A stretch of DNA of 64,000 nt, taken from NCBI RefSeq assembly GCF_000423185.1, contig NZ_AUHM01000005.1:124001-188000 (forward strand), given 5' to 3'. Below, in pieces: positions 9,302 through 18,505 of the stretch. The notes below the pieces were generated by a model. That model did no database searches, was not told where the DNA came from, and saw nothing but the letters and a program-made list of their open reading frames with translations. The position numbers and the translations under genes were made by a program. Source of the DNA: Inquilinus limosus DSM 16000 (GTDB lineage: Bacteria > Pseudomonadota > Alphaproteobacteria > DSM-16000 > Inquilinaceae). Numbering within the stretch: the first letter of the stretch is position 1; every line of letters begins with the position of its first letter.

Positions 9302-12300
9302 TTACGCCACCGGCGGCCCGGATGAGGCCTCGATGTTGACGCAGAAGGCCTTGAACTCCGGCGTCTCGATGTTGGCGTCGCCGACGAAAGGCGTCAGGAC
9401 GTTCGCGCCGAAGCCCTTCTTGGCGGCGCCGACGAAGCCCCAATGGATCGGGATGCCGACGATGTGGACGGTCTTGCCGTCGCAGGTCAGCGGCCGGATC
9501 CGCTTGGTCACCACCGCCTTGGCGAAGACCGAGCCGCGCTTCGACCACACCCGCACCCAGCCGCCCTTGGCGATGCCCTTCTCCGCCGCCAGCTCCTCCG
9601 AGATCTCGACGAAGAATTCCGGCTGCAGGACCGCGTTCACGTGGTTGTTCTTGGTCCAGTAGTGGAAATGCTCCGTCAGCCGGTAGGAGGTCGCGGCGTA
9701 CGGGAAGTCGGGCGAGGCGATGTCGGCGAACTGGGCGAAGTCGTCGGCGAACACCCGCGCCGCCGGGTTGCCCCGCACCTTCGGCGCGACGGGGTTGGCG
9801 ACCGGGCTCTCGAACGGCTCGTAATGCGCCGGGAACGGGCCGTCCCGCATCATGCCCCGGGTGAACAGGCGCGACACGCCTTCCGGGTTCATGATGAAGG
9901 GCCCGACATCTTCCGGCTTCGCCGTCGGGGCGATGTCGGGGACGTCGTAGCCGGCCCATTTGCTGCCGTCCCATTCGATGATCTTGCGGGCCGGATCCCA
10001 GGGCTTGCCCGAGAGGTCGCAGGAGGCGCGGTTGTACAGGATCCGCCGGTTGGCCGGCCAGGAGAACGCCCATTTCGGGAAGGTGCCGGTGTCGTCCGGG
10101 TCGGAATTGTCCTGCTGGGCCATCATGTTGCCGGCCTCGGTGAAGCAGCCGGCATAGATCCAGCAGCCGCAGGCGGTCGACCCGTCGTCGCGCAGCACCC
10201 CGAAATTCGGCACCTGCTTGCCGGCCTCGAGGATCTTCTTGCTAGGGTCCGTCGGGTCGAACAGGTCGACCAGAGCGGACCCGTTCATCTCCTTCGCCAG
10301 CTCCTCGGCCGTCGGCTCGTTCGGGTCGGCATAGGCCCAGTTCAGGTTCAGGATCGGGTCGGGGAAGGCGCCGCCCTCCGTCTTGTACAGCTCCTTCAGG
10401 CGCAGATGGATCTGCGACAGGATCCAGACGTCGGTCTTGGACTCGCCCGGGGGCGAGCCGCCGGGCCAGTGCCATTGCAGCCAGCGCCCGGAATTGACCA
10501 GCGACCCCTCGTCCTCGGCGAAGGAAGTGGTGGGCAGCTGCAGCACCTCGGTCTGGATCTTGGCCGGGTCGGCGTCGTTGTAGATGCCGTGGTTCTCCCA
10601 GAACCGCGCCGTCTCGGTCTCGATCGGGTCCATGACCACGAGCAGCTTCAGCTTGGCCAGCGCTTCGGCCAGCTTGGCTTTGTCGGGGAAGGCCTGCAGC
10701 GGGTTGAACCCCTGGCAGAAATAGAGGTTCATCTTGCCCTGGTGCATCAGCTCGAAGGCCCGCAGCACGTCGTAGCCGGAGACGTCGAGCTTCGGCAGCC
10801 AGTCATAGGCGAAGTCGTTCTCCGGCGTCGCCGCCGCACCCCACATCGACTTCTGGAAGCTGACGAAGAACTTCTTGTAGTTCTGCCAGTAGCTCATCTG
10901 GTTCGGCCGCAGCGGCTTGTAGCCGCGGGTCGACATGTAGGTGGCGAAGTCGCGCTCCTTGTCCTGCGGGATGTTCAGATATCCCGGCAGCAGGTTCGAC
11001 ATCAGCCCCAGATCGGTCAGCCCCTGGATGTTGGAATGGCCGCGCAGCGCGTTCATGCCGCCGCCGCGGATGCCGATGTTGCCCAGGATCAGCTGCAGCA
11101 TCGCCATGGCGCGGATGTTCTGCGAACCCTTGGAGTGCTGCGTCCAGCCCAGCGCGTACATCGACGTCATCGCCTTGGTCGGCGACGACGTCTCGCCGAC
11201 CATCTCGGCCACCTTCAGGAACTTGTCCTTCGGCGTGCCGCAGATGCGCTCGACCATCTCCGGCGTGTAGACGGCGGCGTGCTGCTTCAGCAGGTTCCAC
11301 ACGCAGCGCGGGTGCTGCAGCGTGTCGTCGACCACGGCATAGCCGTCGGGGCCGATCTCGTAGTCCCAGCTCGACCGGTCGTAGTCGCGCTTCTGCTCGT
11401 CATAGCCGGTGAACAGGCCGTCGCTGTAGCCGAAGCCCTCCTTGACCACGTAGCTGGCGTTGGTGAAGGCCTTCACATACTCCCACTGCACCTTGTCGTT
11501 CTCGATGCAGTAGCGGATCAGGCCCAAGAGGAAGGCGATGTCCGTGCCCTGCCGGATCGGCGCGTAGAAATCCGCCACCGACGCCGAGCGGGTGAAGCGC
11601 GGGTCGACGACGATCAGCTTGGCGCCGCGGTTGGCCTTGGCCTCGGTCACCCATTTGAAGCCGCAGGGATGGGCCTCGGCGGCGTTGCCGCCCATGATGA
11701 TGACGAGGTCGGTGTTCTTGATGTCGGTCCAGGAGTTCGTCATGGCTCCACGGCCGAACGTCGGGGCGAGACTCGCCACCGTCGGGCCGTGTCAGACGCG
11801 CGCCTGGTTGTCGAACGCGACGATCCCGGTGCTGCGCACCACCTTGTAGGTGCAGAAGGCGGTCTCGTTGGTGGTCGCCGAGGCCGCGAGGAACCCCGTC
11901 GTCAGCCAGCGGTTGACCGTCACCCCGTCCTTGTTCTTGGCGATGAAGTTGGCGTCGCGGTCGTCCTTCATGGCGCGGGCGATCTTGTCCAGCGCCTCGT
12001 CCCAGGAGATCCGCTCGAACTTGTCCGAGCCCGGGCGCCGCAGCATCGGGTATTGCAGCCGCTGGGCGGACTTGACCGTGTCCAGCAGGGCCGCGCCCTT
12101 CGGGCACAGCGTGCCGCGGTTGGTCGGGTGGTCGGAGTCGCCCTCGATATGGGTGATCTCGGCCTTCTCGCCCTTCCGGAGGTCGCCCTTCGAGTAGAGG
12201 ATGATGCCGCAGGCCACCGAGCAATAGGTGCAGGTGTTGCGGGTCTCGGTGGTGTTGGCGAGCTTGAACGGCCTGATCGCCGCGGCGTAGGCCGCCTCGA

Positions 12301-12391
12301 TATCGCCGAAGCCGAAGGCCCCGAGCGTCGTGCCCGCCACACCCGCGCCGGCCCCTTTCAGGAAGCCGCGGCGCGAGAGCTTCATGTCCAT
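9302..12391 (-). CDS. fdoG: Formate dehydrogenase alpha subunit, selenocysteine- and molybdopterin-containing
   Basis: The catalytic subunit oxidises formate to CO2 at a Mo-bisMGD centre, facing the periplasm. It appears as two open frames split by a TGA at 11794-11792, which is selenocysteine (residue 200) in [21 protein letters not shown], the conserved FdnG/FdoG context. Read through, the protein is 1029 residues against about 1016 in E. coli. ATG 12391 is chosen because GGGAGG lies 5 nt upstream; it gives a Tat signal [12 protein letters not shown]. The [4Fe-4S] motif CTYCSVACG...CPKG follows. A SECIS hairpin lies directly after the UGA. It is the first gene of the fdo-fdhE-sel operon. 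Confidence 0.96.
11749..11794 (-). promoter_or_regulatory. UGA-Sec codon and bacterial SECIS hairpin in fdoG
   Basis: Starting at the UGA (11794-11792), the mRNA forms a 7-bp lower stem CACGGCC (11791-11785) with GGCCGUG (11755-11749). The apical stem is GGCGA-GUC-UCGCC (11777-11765), with the G and U loop bases in the place SelB reads in E. coli fdhF (GCA-GGUC-UGC). The spacing from UGA to the apical loop is as in enterobacterial SECIS elements. The pairing was done by hand; the bases between the two stems pair imperfectly. Confidence 0.88.
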
Positions 12392-12440
12392 CTGGACCTC
12401 CCGAAGCCTGTTCCGCAAAAGACATATCGAATTAGGAGAA

Positions 12441-12470
12441 ATGCTACGCTTGGAAGGGTTCCAATGTCAA
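12441..12470 (-). promoter_or_regulatory. Candidate promoter of the fdoGHI-fdhE-sel operon
   Basis: On the minus strand TTGACA (12470-12465) and TAGCAT (12446-12441) are separated by 18 bp and lie about 50-80 bp before the fdoG start. A perfect -35 in such GC-rich DNA is suggestive. Further upstream, TTAATAATGATTCTCAA (12520-12536) resembles half of a Fur-type box. Both are sequence matches only. Confidence 0.45.
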
Positions 12471-12650
12471 AGGGACGATGGTCCGTCGACTCGATGAATA
12501 GGACAAAGTTTTCAAAGGGTTAATAATGATTCTCAACAGCTGCCGCGGCCCGCGGTCGCGCGGGTGATCGTGCACGCCCGGATTGACCGTGCACCGAAGC
12601 GCACCGTCTAATCGTCGCGTGCCTTCACCAGCGCCTGCGCGAGCCCGACC

Positions 12651-13730
12651 ATGACCAGTTCCTCCGATCGCACCGAGACGGATGCAGCCCCGTCTGTCCG
12701 GCTGACCAGCCTGGCGCATGGCGGCGGCTGCGGCTGCAAGCTGGCCCCCGCCGTGCTGCAGGAGCTGCTGGCCGGCCAGCCGGCCGCGGCGCCGTTCCGC
12801 CAGCTCCTGGTCGGCACCGAGACCGGCGACGACGCGGCGGTCTGGCAGCTCGACGACGACCGCTGCGTCATCGCCACCACCGACTTCTTCATGCCGGTGG
12901 TCGACGACCCGCGCGATTTCGGGCGGATCGCGGCCACCAATGCCATCTCCGACGTCTACGCCATGGGCGGCCAGCCGATCTTCGCGCTCGCCATCCTCGG
13001 CATGCCGCTCGGCAAGCTGCCGGCGGAGACGGTGCGCGAGATCCTGGCCGGCGGCGCCTCGATCTGCGCCGAGGCCGGGATCCCGGTCGCCGGCGGCCAC
13101 TCGATCGACGCGCCGGAGCCGATCTACGGCCTGGCCGTGATCGGCACCTGCCGGCCGTCGGAGCTGCGCCGGAACTCGGGCGCGCGGCCCGGTGACGCGC
13201 TGATCCTGACCAAGGCGCTCGGCGTCGGCATCTATTCTGCCGCCTTCAAGAAGCAGGTGCTGTCGCCCGAGGGCTATGCCGAGATGATCGCCAGCACGAC
13301 GCAGCTCAACCGCATCGGCGCCGAGCTGGGGCGGGAGGAGGCGGTGCACGCCGTCACCGACGTCACCGGCTTCGGCCTGCTCGGCCATGCGCTGGAGATG
13401 GCGCGCGGCGCCGGCGCCGCCCTGGCGATCCGCGGCGACGGGCCGGCGCTGTTCGCCCAGGCGGAGATGCTGGCGCGGGACGGCTTCGTCACCGGCGCCT
13501 CGCACCGCAACTGGGCCAGCTACGGGGCGGAGGTGACGCTGCCGCCGGACTGTCCGGACTGGCGCCGCCACCTGCTGACCGACCCGCAGACCTCGGGCGG
13601 GCTGCTGGTCGCCTGCGCGGCGGACCGGGCCGATGCGCTGCTGGCCCGCATCGTCGCCGCCGGCCACCCGGCCGCCCGCCGCATCGGCGTGGTCGAGGCC
13701 GGCCCGGCCGGTGTCCGCATCGAGGGCTGA
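12651..13730 (+). CDS. selD: Selenide, water dikinase (selenophosphate synthetase)
   Basis: SelD makes selenophosphate from selenide and ATP, the selenium donor for SelA. It has 359 residues, normal for the family. The glycine-rich N-terminal active site reads HGGGCGCKL with Cys27 and Lys30, equivalent to Cys17/Lys20 of E. coli, so this is a Cys, not Sec, version. The ATP/metal-binding part has [39 protein letters not shown] and [16 protein letters not shown]; the C-terminal domain has [16 protein letters not shown] and [10 protein letters not shown]. It is transcribed divergently from fdoG with a 259-bp shared control region. It completes the selA, selB, selC, selD set. Confidence 0.97.
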   Translation: MTSSSDRTETDAAPSVRLTSLAHGGGCGCKLAPAVLQELLAGQPAAAPFRQLLVGTETGDDAAVWQLDDDRCVIATTDFFMPVVDDPRDFGRIAATNAISDVYAMGGQPIFALAILGMPLGKLPAETVREILAGGASICAEAGIPVAGGHSIDAPEPIYGLAVIGTCRPSELRRNSGARPGDALILTKALGVGIYSAAFKKQVLSPEGYAEMIASTTQLNRIGAELGREEAVHAVTDVTGFGLLGHALEMARGAGAALAIRGDGPALFAQAEMLARDGFVTGASHRNWASYGAEVTLPPDCPDWRRHLLTDPQTSGGLLVACAADRADALLARIVAAGHPAARRIGVVEAGPAGVRIEG

Positions 13731-13740
13731 GCGGCGGGCT

Positions 13741-14766
13741 CTAGCCGCGCGGCTTGTACATGACGATCGGCGGGATCGAATGGGGCGGCAGGATGTTCAC
13801 CCCGCCCAGCATGTTCATGTAGGTCACGGTGCTGTGCTGGATGCCGGCCTGGTCGATCCAGTCGCCGGCCGAGCTGTCGCAGGCCCCCGGCAGCTCCGTG
13901 CTGTCCTCCGCCGGCTGGACGTAGCTGACGCCCTGCAGCTTGCTTTCGAAATAGCTCAGCCCGTCCTGCACCTCCCAGGGCGGGGTCAGGTTGCACGGCT
14001 GGTAGATCGTCTCGATGCCCGTCAGGTCCCACCAGGCGCGCGGCACGATGTCCATCGCGTTCCAGTAGCGCGGGGCGTAGCTGAAGCTGCTCTGGAACAG
14101 CGTGGCGAAATCGGCGTTGCCCGCCGTCGGCGCGGCGAAGGTGGCCGGGACGATCGGGGCCGGGACGCCGGCGGTCTGCAGCAGGTTCTGCAGCCAGGGC
14201 GCGGCCACCGTGGTCAGGCAGCCGCCCAGGCTGTGCCCGGTCACCACCAGCACCGGCGTCTGGTTCGCCGGGTCGCCCAGATAGCCGGTGACGAAGTCCG
14301 ACAGGCTCTGGTTCTCCCAGCTCAGCCCCTCGATCACCTTCAGCGCCGACAGGGTGCCGTCGGCGATCCGGGCCGGATCGTCCGGCGCCCAGGGCAGCGC
14401 CACCTGCTTGGGCACGTCGAGGTCCTCGAAGATCTGCTTCAGGATGCCCCAGGGATCGCCGACATTGACGTCGGTGCCGCGGATGCACACGGCCAGCAGC
14501 ACCGGCAGGCCGGTCGGCGCGTCGATATAGGCGGCGGCATAGGCGAGGTTGCTGTCGTCCCAGTCCTTGGCCGGCCCCCAGACCACGCTCCAGTTGCCGA
14601 TGGCGGGGTTCGGCGCCATCTCTCCCGGCGGCGGCATGCTGCCGACGGCGGTCGCGATCTCCTCCGGCTTGAAATAGGAGATCTGGCAGAGCTGGAGATA
14701 GCTGATCGCGAAGATGTCGGCCGGGCTGCCCTGGGCGGCAGCCTGCTTCATCGCCTCCGGCGTCAT
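13741..14766 (-). CDS. Lipase class 3-like alpha/beta hydrolase
   Basis: A 341-residue protein with the nucleophile elbow GHSLGGCLTTVAAPWL, as in class 3 lipases (fungal lipase-like fold). A following FAAPTAGNADFATLF segment is also typical (the region holding the catalytic Asp in this family). A late HSIPP could supply histidine. No signal peptide or membrane segment is visible, so location is uncertain. ATG 14766 is preferred over the longer frame because AGAGGGGG precedes it. It converges on selD with a 10-bp gap and appears to be a single-gene unit. The substrate is unknown; esterase or phospholipase activity is an inference from the fold. Confidence 0.75.
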   Translation of the reverse strand: MTPEAMKQAAAQGSPADIFAISYLQLCQISYFKPEEIATAVGSMPPPGEMAPNPAIGNWSVVWGPAKDWDDSNLAYAAAYIDAPTGLPVLLAVCIRGTDVNVGDPWGILKQIFEDLDVPKQVALPWAPDDPARIADGTLSALKVIEGLSWENQSLSDFVTGYLGDPANQTPVLVVTGHSLGGCLTTVAAPWLQNLLQTAGVPAPIVPATFAAPTAGNADFATLFQSSFSYAPRYWNAMDIVPRAWWDLTGIETIYQPCNLTPPWEVQDGLSYFESKLQGVSYVQPAEDSTELPGACDSSAGDWIDQAGIQHSTVTYMNMLGGVNILPPHSIPPIVMYKPRG

Positions 14767-15121
14767 GATGCCCCCTCTGTCCGCTTGGCGGATCCTCCCT
14801 CCGGCCATCCGCGACGAACGGGCCGGGCCATCATGACCGCCTGAAAAAGAAAGAGCGTCAACGACTTTCAGTTGCGTAAAATTTATCTAAAACCGAGTTG
14901 TTTCCGATGCGAATCCAAGACGAAGGATGCTTTGCGGATTCCGGATGAGCACAAGTTCATGCGGACGATCCTTATGCCGATCCGGAATAAACTGAAGACA
15001 ATTATGAATTGGCCGGCCCTGATGCCGGGCGACATCATGATCACAATTTGGGCGTGCCCAATCGATGGGCGCGCGGCGGCCGGGGATACAAGGGCCGGCG
15101 GTTCGAACAGGGGGCAGTCAA
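14767..15121. other. 355-bp intergenic region with an AT-rich core
   Basis: Lies between the divergent lipase-like and S9 peptidase genes. About 14838-15055 is clearly lower in GC than its surroundings (for example GTAAAATTTATCTAAAACC). Small open frames cross it on both strands but have no family similarity, ribosome site or codon pattern, so it is treated as non-coding. It presumably holds both promoters; no convincing -35/-10 pair stood out. Confidence 0.5.
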
Positions 15122-16951
15122 TTGTCCGATGGCGGAGCCATCCGGGCGGATTCGAGTCCGGCGCGCGCCGCGATCCGCCCCTATCTCGACATCCGCGGCG
15201 CCAAGAGCCCGGCGCTGTCGCCGGACGGCGGGCTGATGGCCTTCCTCGGCGACCAGACCGGCTTCCACCAGATCTGGCTGCAGCCGGCCGGGGGCGGCGT
15301 CGCTTGGCGGGCGGCGGAGACGCCGGAGCCGGTCGGCGCACTGGCCTTCAGCCCGAAGAGCCGGGACCTGATCTTCACCATGGACCGCGGCGGCGACGAA
15401 CGGCATCAGCTCTGGCTGATCCCGGGCGCCGAGGCCGCGCCGGCGGCGCTGACCGACGATCCGACCGTGGTCCATGCCTGGGGCGCCTGGTCGCCGGACG
15501 GGCAGCGGATCGCCTATGCCGCGAACGCCCGCGACCGCTTCCATATGGACATCCATGTGATGGAGGTCGCGACCCGCAAGGCGACCTGCGTGTATCAGGG
15601 CGAGCTCTATCGCGAGGCCATGGCCTTTTTCCCGGACGGCAAGGCGCTGCTGGTGCGGGACTGCACCCGGGCGACGACCGACCAGGATCTGGTCCGGCTC
15701 GACCTCGACACCGGCGCCTGTGAGCCGCTGCTGCCGCATGACGGCCGGGCGCGCTACGTCGCGGCCAAGTTCCGCAAGGACGGCAGCGGCGCCTATCTGC
15801 TGACTGACCAGGGGCGGGACTTCCAGGGCATCGCTTTTCTCTCATTGGAGGATCGCAGCCTCCGCTGGGTGGTGGCGATCGAAGGGAAGGACGTCGAGGC
15901 GATGGCGCTGTCGCCCGACCAGGCCCGCATCGCCTATGTGGTCAATGAGGAGGGGTGGAACCGGATCCTGATCCGCGATCTCGACAGCGGCGCGGAGACG
16001 GCGGTGGACGGGCTGCCGCCCGGCGTGATCGGCTCCGTCTCCTGGCGGCCGGACGGCAGCGGCCTCGTCTTCCCGCTCGAAGGCGCGGCGACGCCGCCCG
16101 GCATCTGGCAGTACGGCATCACCGACGGGACTGCGAGCCGGCTGACCGACGCCCCCACAGGCGATCTCGTCGGCGGCTTCGTCGAACCGGTCGTCCGGCG
16201 CGCCGCGAGCTTCGACGGGCTGCAGGTCCCGTTCCTGCTGTACCGGCCGAAGGGCGAGGCGCCGGCCGGCGGCTTCCCGGCGCTCGTCATCGTCCATGGC
16301 GGGCCAGAGGCGCAATGGACGCCGACCTTCCGCGCCGATATCCAGTACATGCTGGCCCGCGGCATCGCGGTGGCGGCGCCGAATGTCCGCGGCAGCACCG
16401 GCTACGGCCGGCCTTACCAGCATCTCGACGATATCGGGCTGCGCATGGACAGCGTCGCCGATCTCCGGGCCGTCCGGCTGTGGCTGGGGGCCCAGCCCGA
16501 TATCGACGAGGCCCGGATCGGCGTCTTCGGCCGCTCCTATGGCGGCTTCATGGTGCTGGCGGCGCTGACCGAGTATCCGGAGCTCTGGCGACTCGGCATC
16601 GAATTCTACGGCATCGCCAATTTCCACACCCTGCTGCAGACCACCGGCCCCTGGCGCCGGCGCCTGCGGGCGGCGGAATACGGCGATCCGGTCACGGATA
16701 AGGAACTGCTGGAGCGCATCTCGCCGATCCACAGGCTGGACCGGATCCGCGTGCCGCTGCTGGTCGCCCAGGGGCTGGACGACCCGCGCGTGCCGCCGGG
16801 TGAGAGCGAGATGGTCACTTCGGCGCTGCGCGGCCTCGGCCGCCCGGTCGACTACATCCGCGTGCCGCATGAAGGGCACGGCTTCGCGCGGCTGGACAGC
16901 CGCCACGCGGTGTTCGGCGCCGTCGCCGACTTCCTCGACCGCCATCTCTGA
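15122..16951 (+). CDS. S9-family (prolyl oligopeptidase/acylaminoacyl peptidase) serine peptidase
   Basis: A cytoplasmic-looking peptidase of 609 residues with an N-terminal beta-propeller (repeats such as SPALSPDGGLMAFLG and WSPDGQRIAYAANA) and a C-terminal alpha/beta hydrolase domain. The catalytic Ser is in GVFGRSYGGFMVL (about residue 472), Asp in GLDDPRVPPGES (553/554) and His in HEGHGF (about 586). The family cleaves short or N-acylated peptides. TTG 15122 is chosen because AGGGGG lies 7 nt before it; ATG 15065 would add 19 residues without a ribosome site. It heads a plus-strand operon with an amidohydrolase and a Dpp-type transporter, so imported peptides are the likely substrates. 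Confidence 0.87.
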   Translation: MSDGGAIRADSSPARAAIRPYLDIRGAKSPALSPDGGLMAFLGDQTGFHQIWLQPAGGGVAWRAAETPEPVGALAFSPKSRDLIFTMDRGGDERHQLWLIPGAEAAPAALTDDPTVVHAWGAWSPDGQRIAYAANARDRFHMDIHVMEVATRKATCVYQGELYREAMAFFPDGKALLVRDCTRATTDQDLVRLDLDTGACEPLLPHDGRARYVAAKFRKDGSGAYLLTDQGRDFQGIAFLSLEDRSLRWVVAIEGKDVEAMALSPDQARIAYVVNEEGWNRILIRDLDSGAETAVDGLPPGVIGSVSWRPDGSGLVFPLEGAATPPGIWQYGITDGTASRLTDAPTGDLVGGFVEPVVRRAASFDGLQVPFLLYRPKGEAPAGGFPALVIVHGGPEAQWTPTFRADIQYMLARGIAVAAPNVRGSTGYGRPYQHLDDIGLRMDSVADLRAVRLWLGAQPDIDEARIGVFGRSYGGFMVLAALTEYPELWRLGIEFYGIANFHTLLQTTGPWRRRLRAAEYGDPVTDKELLERISPIHRLDRIRVPLLVAQGLDDPRVPPGESEMVTSALRGLGRPVDYIRVPHEGHGFARLDSRHAVFGAVADFLDRHL

Positions 16952-16974
16952 TTTCAGGACCGAAAGGGACGATC

Positions 16975-18402
16975 ATGCAGAATTCCGAAACGATCTGGCA
17001 GATGGTCGACGCCAAGCGGACGGAGTTCGAGGCGCTGAGCGACCGGATCTGGGGGATGCCGGAGATCGCCTACACCGAATACCGGTCGGTGGCCGAGCAC
17101 ACAGCCATGCTGAAGGCCCAGGGCTTCCGCGTGACCGAAAACCTGGCCGGCATCCCGACCGCGGTGATGGGCGAGGCGGGCGAGGGCGGGCCGGTGATCG
17201 CCATCCTCGGCGAATACGACGCCCTGCCGGGGCTGAGCCAGGAGGCCGGCATCGCCGAGCCCAAGCCGCTGCCGGGCAACGGCTACGGCCATGGCTGCGG
17301 CCACAATCTGCTCGGCTCCGCCGCCATGCTGGCCGCCACCGCGGTCAAGGACTTCCTCGAGGCGACCGGCCGGCCCGGCCGCGTGCGCTACTATGGCTGC
17401 CCGGCGGAAGAGGGCGGCGCGGCCAAGGCCTTCATGGTGCGCGCCGGCGCGTTCAAGGATGTTGACATCGCCATCACTTGGCACCCGGCGTCGCTGACCC
17501 GGGTCGGCGAGGCGCTGTCGCTGGCCAACACCCGGATGGACTTCCACTTCACCGGCCGCGCCTCGCACGCCGCCGCGGCGCCGCATCTCGGCCGCAGCGC
17601 GCTGGACGCGGTCGAGCTGATGAATGTCGGCGTCAACTACATGCGCGAGCACATGCCGTCCGACGCCCGCATCCACTACGCCATGCTCGATTCCGGCGGC
17701 ATCGCGCCGAATGTCGTCCAGGCCTCGGCCAAGGTGCGCTACGCCATCCGGGCGCGCGACCTGGCCGGCATGCTGGCGCTGAACGAGCGGGTCAGGAAGA
17801 TCGCCCAGGGCGCCGCGCTGATGACCGAGACCACGGTCGCGATCTCGATCATGAGCGCCGTCTCCAACATGCTCGGCAACACGCCGCTGGCGGAGGCGAT
17901 GCACCAGAACCTGCTGCGCCTCGGCCCGGTGCCGTTCGACGCCGCGGACCGGGATTATGCCGCGCAGATCCAGGCGACGCTGAGCGAGGAGGACATCCTC
18001 ACCGACTACCGCCGCGTCGGCATCCCGCCGCGGCCGGACACGCCGCTCTGCGACTTCATCGTGCCGCGCGAGGCCAAGGGCGAGCCGATGATCGGGTCGA
18101 CCGATGTCGCCGATGTCAGCTGGGTGGTGCCGACCGTGGAGGTGCGGGTCGCGACCCACGCCATCGGCACGCCGGGCCATTCCTGGCAGATCACCGCCCA
18201 GGGCAAGGCGCCGGCCGCGCACAAGGGCATGGTGCATGCGGCGAAGGCCATGGCCGGCACCGCGCTCGACGTGCTGAGCGACGAGCTGCTGCTGGCCCGG
18301 GCCAAGCAGGACCATCGGGAGCGGACGGCCGCCACGCCCTATGTCTGCCCGATCCCGCCGGAGGTGCAGCCGCCCCTGCAGCCGCGGCCGCAGGCCGCTT
18401 GA
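16975..18402 (+). CDS. M20-family amidohydrolase, AbgB-like
   Basis: This 475-residue zinc amidohydrolase resembles aminobenzoyl-glutamate utilisation protein B. Metal-binding elements are GHGCGHNLLGSAAML and YYGCPAEEGGAAKAF; a dimerisation insert contains FTGRASHAAAAPHLGRSALD, and STDVADVSWVVPT and GTPGHSWQ come near the end. Family members remove an amino acid from an aryl or acyl amide. ATG 16975 has AAAGGG upstream, 23 bp after the peptidase stop. Placed between a peptidase and a peptide importer, it probably releases amino acids from modified or N-acylated dipeptides; the exact substrate is not deducible. Confidence 0.9.
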   Translation: MQNSETIWQMVDAKRTEFEALSDRIWGMPEIAYTEYRSVAEHTAMLKAQGFRVTENLAGIPTAVMGEAGEGGPVIAILGEYDALPGLSQEAGIAEPKPLPGNGYGHGCGHNLLGSAAMLAATAVKDFLEATGRPGRVRYYGCPAEEGGAAKAFMVRAGAFKDVDIAITWHPASLTRVGEALSLANTRMDFHFTGRASHAAAAPHLGRSALDAVELMNVGVNYMREHMPSDARIHYAMLDSGGIAPNVVQASAKVRYAIRARDLAGMLALNERVRKIAQGAALMTETTVAISIMSAVSNMLGNTPLAEAMHQNLLRLGPVPFDAADRDYAAQIQATLSEEDILTDYRRVGIPPRPDTPLCDFIVPREAKGEPMIGSTDVADVSWVVPTVEVRVATHAIGTPGHSWQITAQGKAPAAHKGMVHAAKAMAGTALDVLSDELLLARAKQDHRERTAATPYVCPIPPEVQPPLQPRPQAA

Positions 18403-18505
18403 GCCCGGACGCCAGCCGGCCCGCGGAACGAGGCCGGCGGCATCCCGGAAGAAGGCCGCGGAGGGCGCCGGACAACACCAACAGAACAGCACGGAGGCTC
18501 GATCC

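Noticed and set aside
9302-12418. Formate dehydrogenase alpha subunit as two genes or a frameshifted pseudogene
   Set aside because: The break is an in-frame TGA at the conserved Sec position with a SECIS hairpin, and all Sec genes are adjacent.
14872-15723. Open frame across the AT-rich region upstream of the S9 peptidase (plus strand), and 14883-15341 on the minus strand
   Set aside because: No ribosome site or family similarity; most of the first overlaps the real peptidase gene in another frame.
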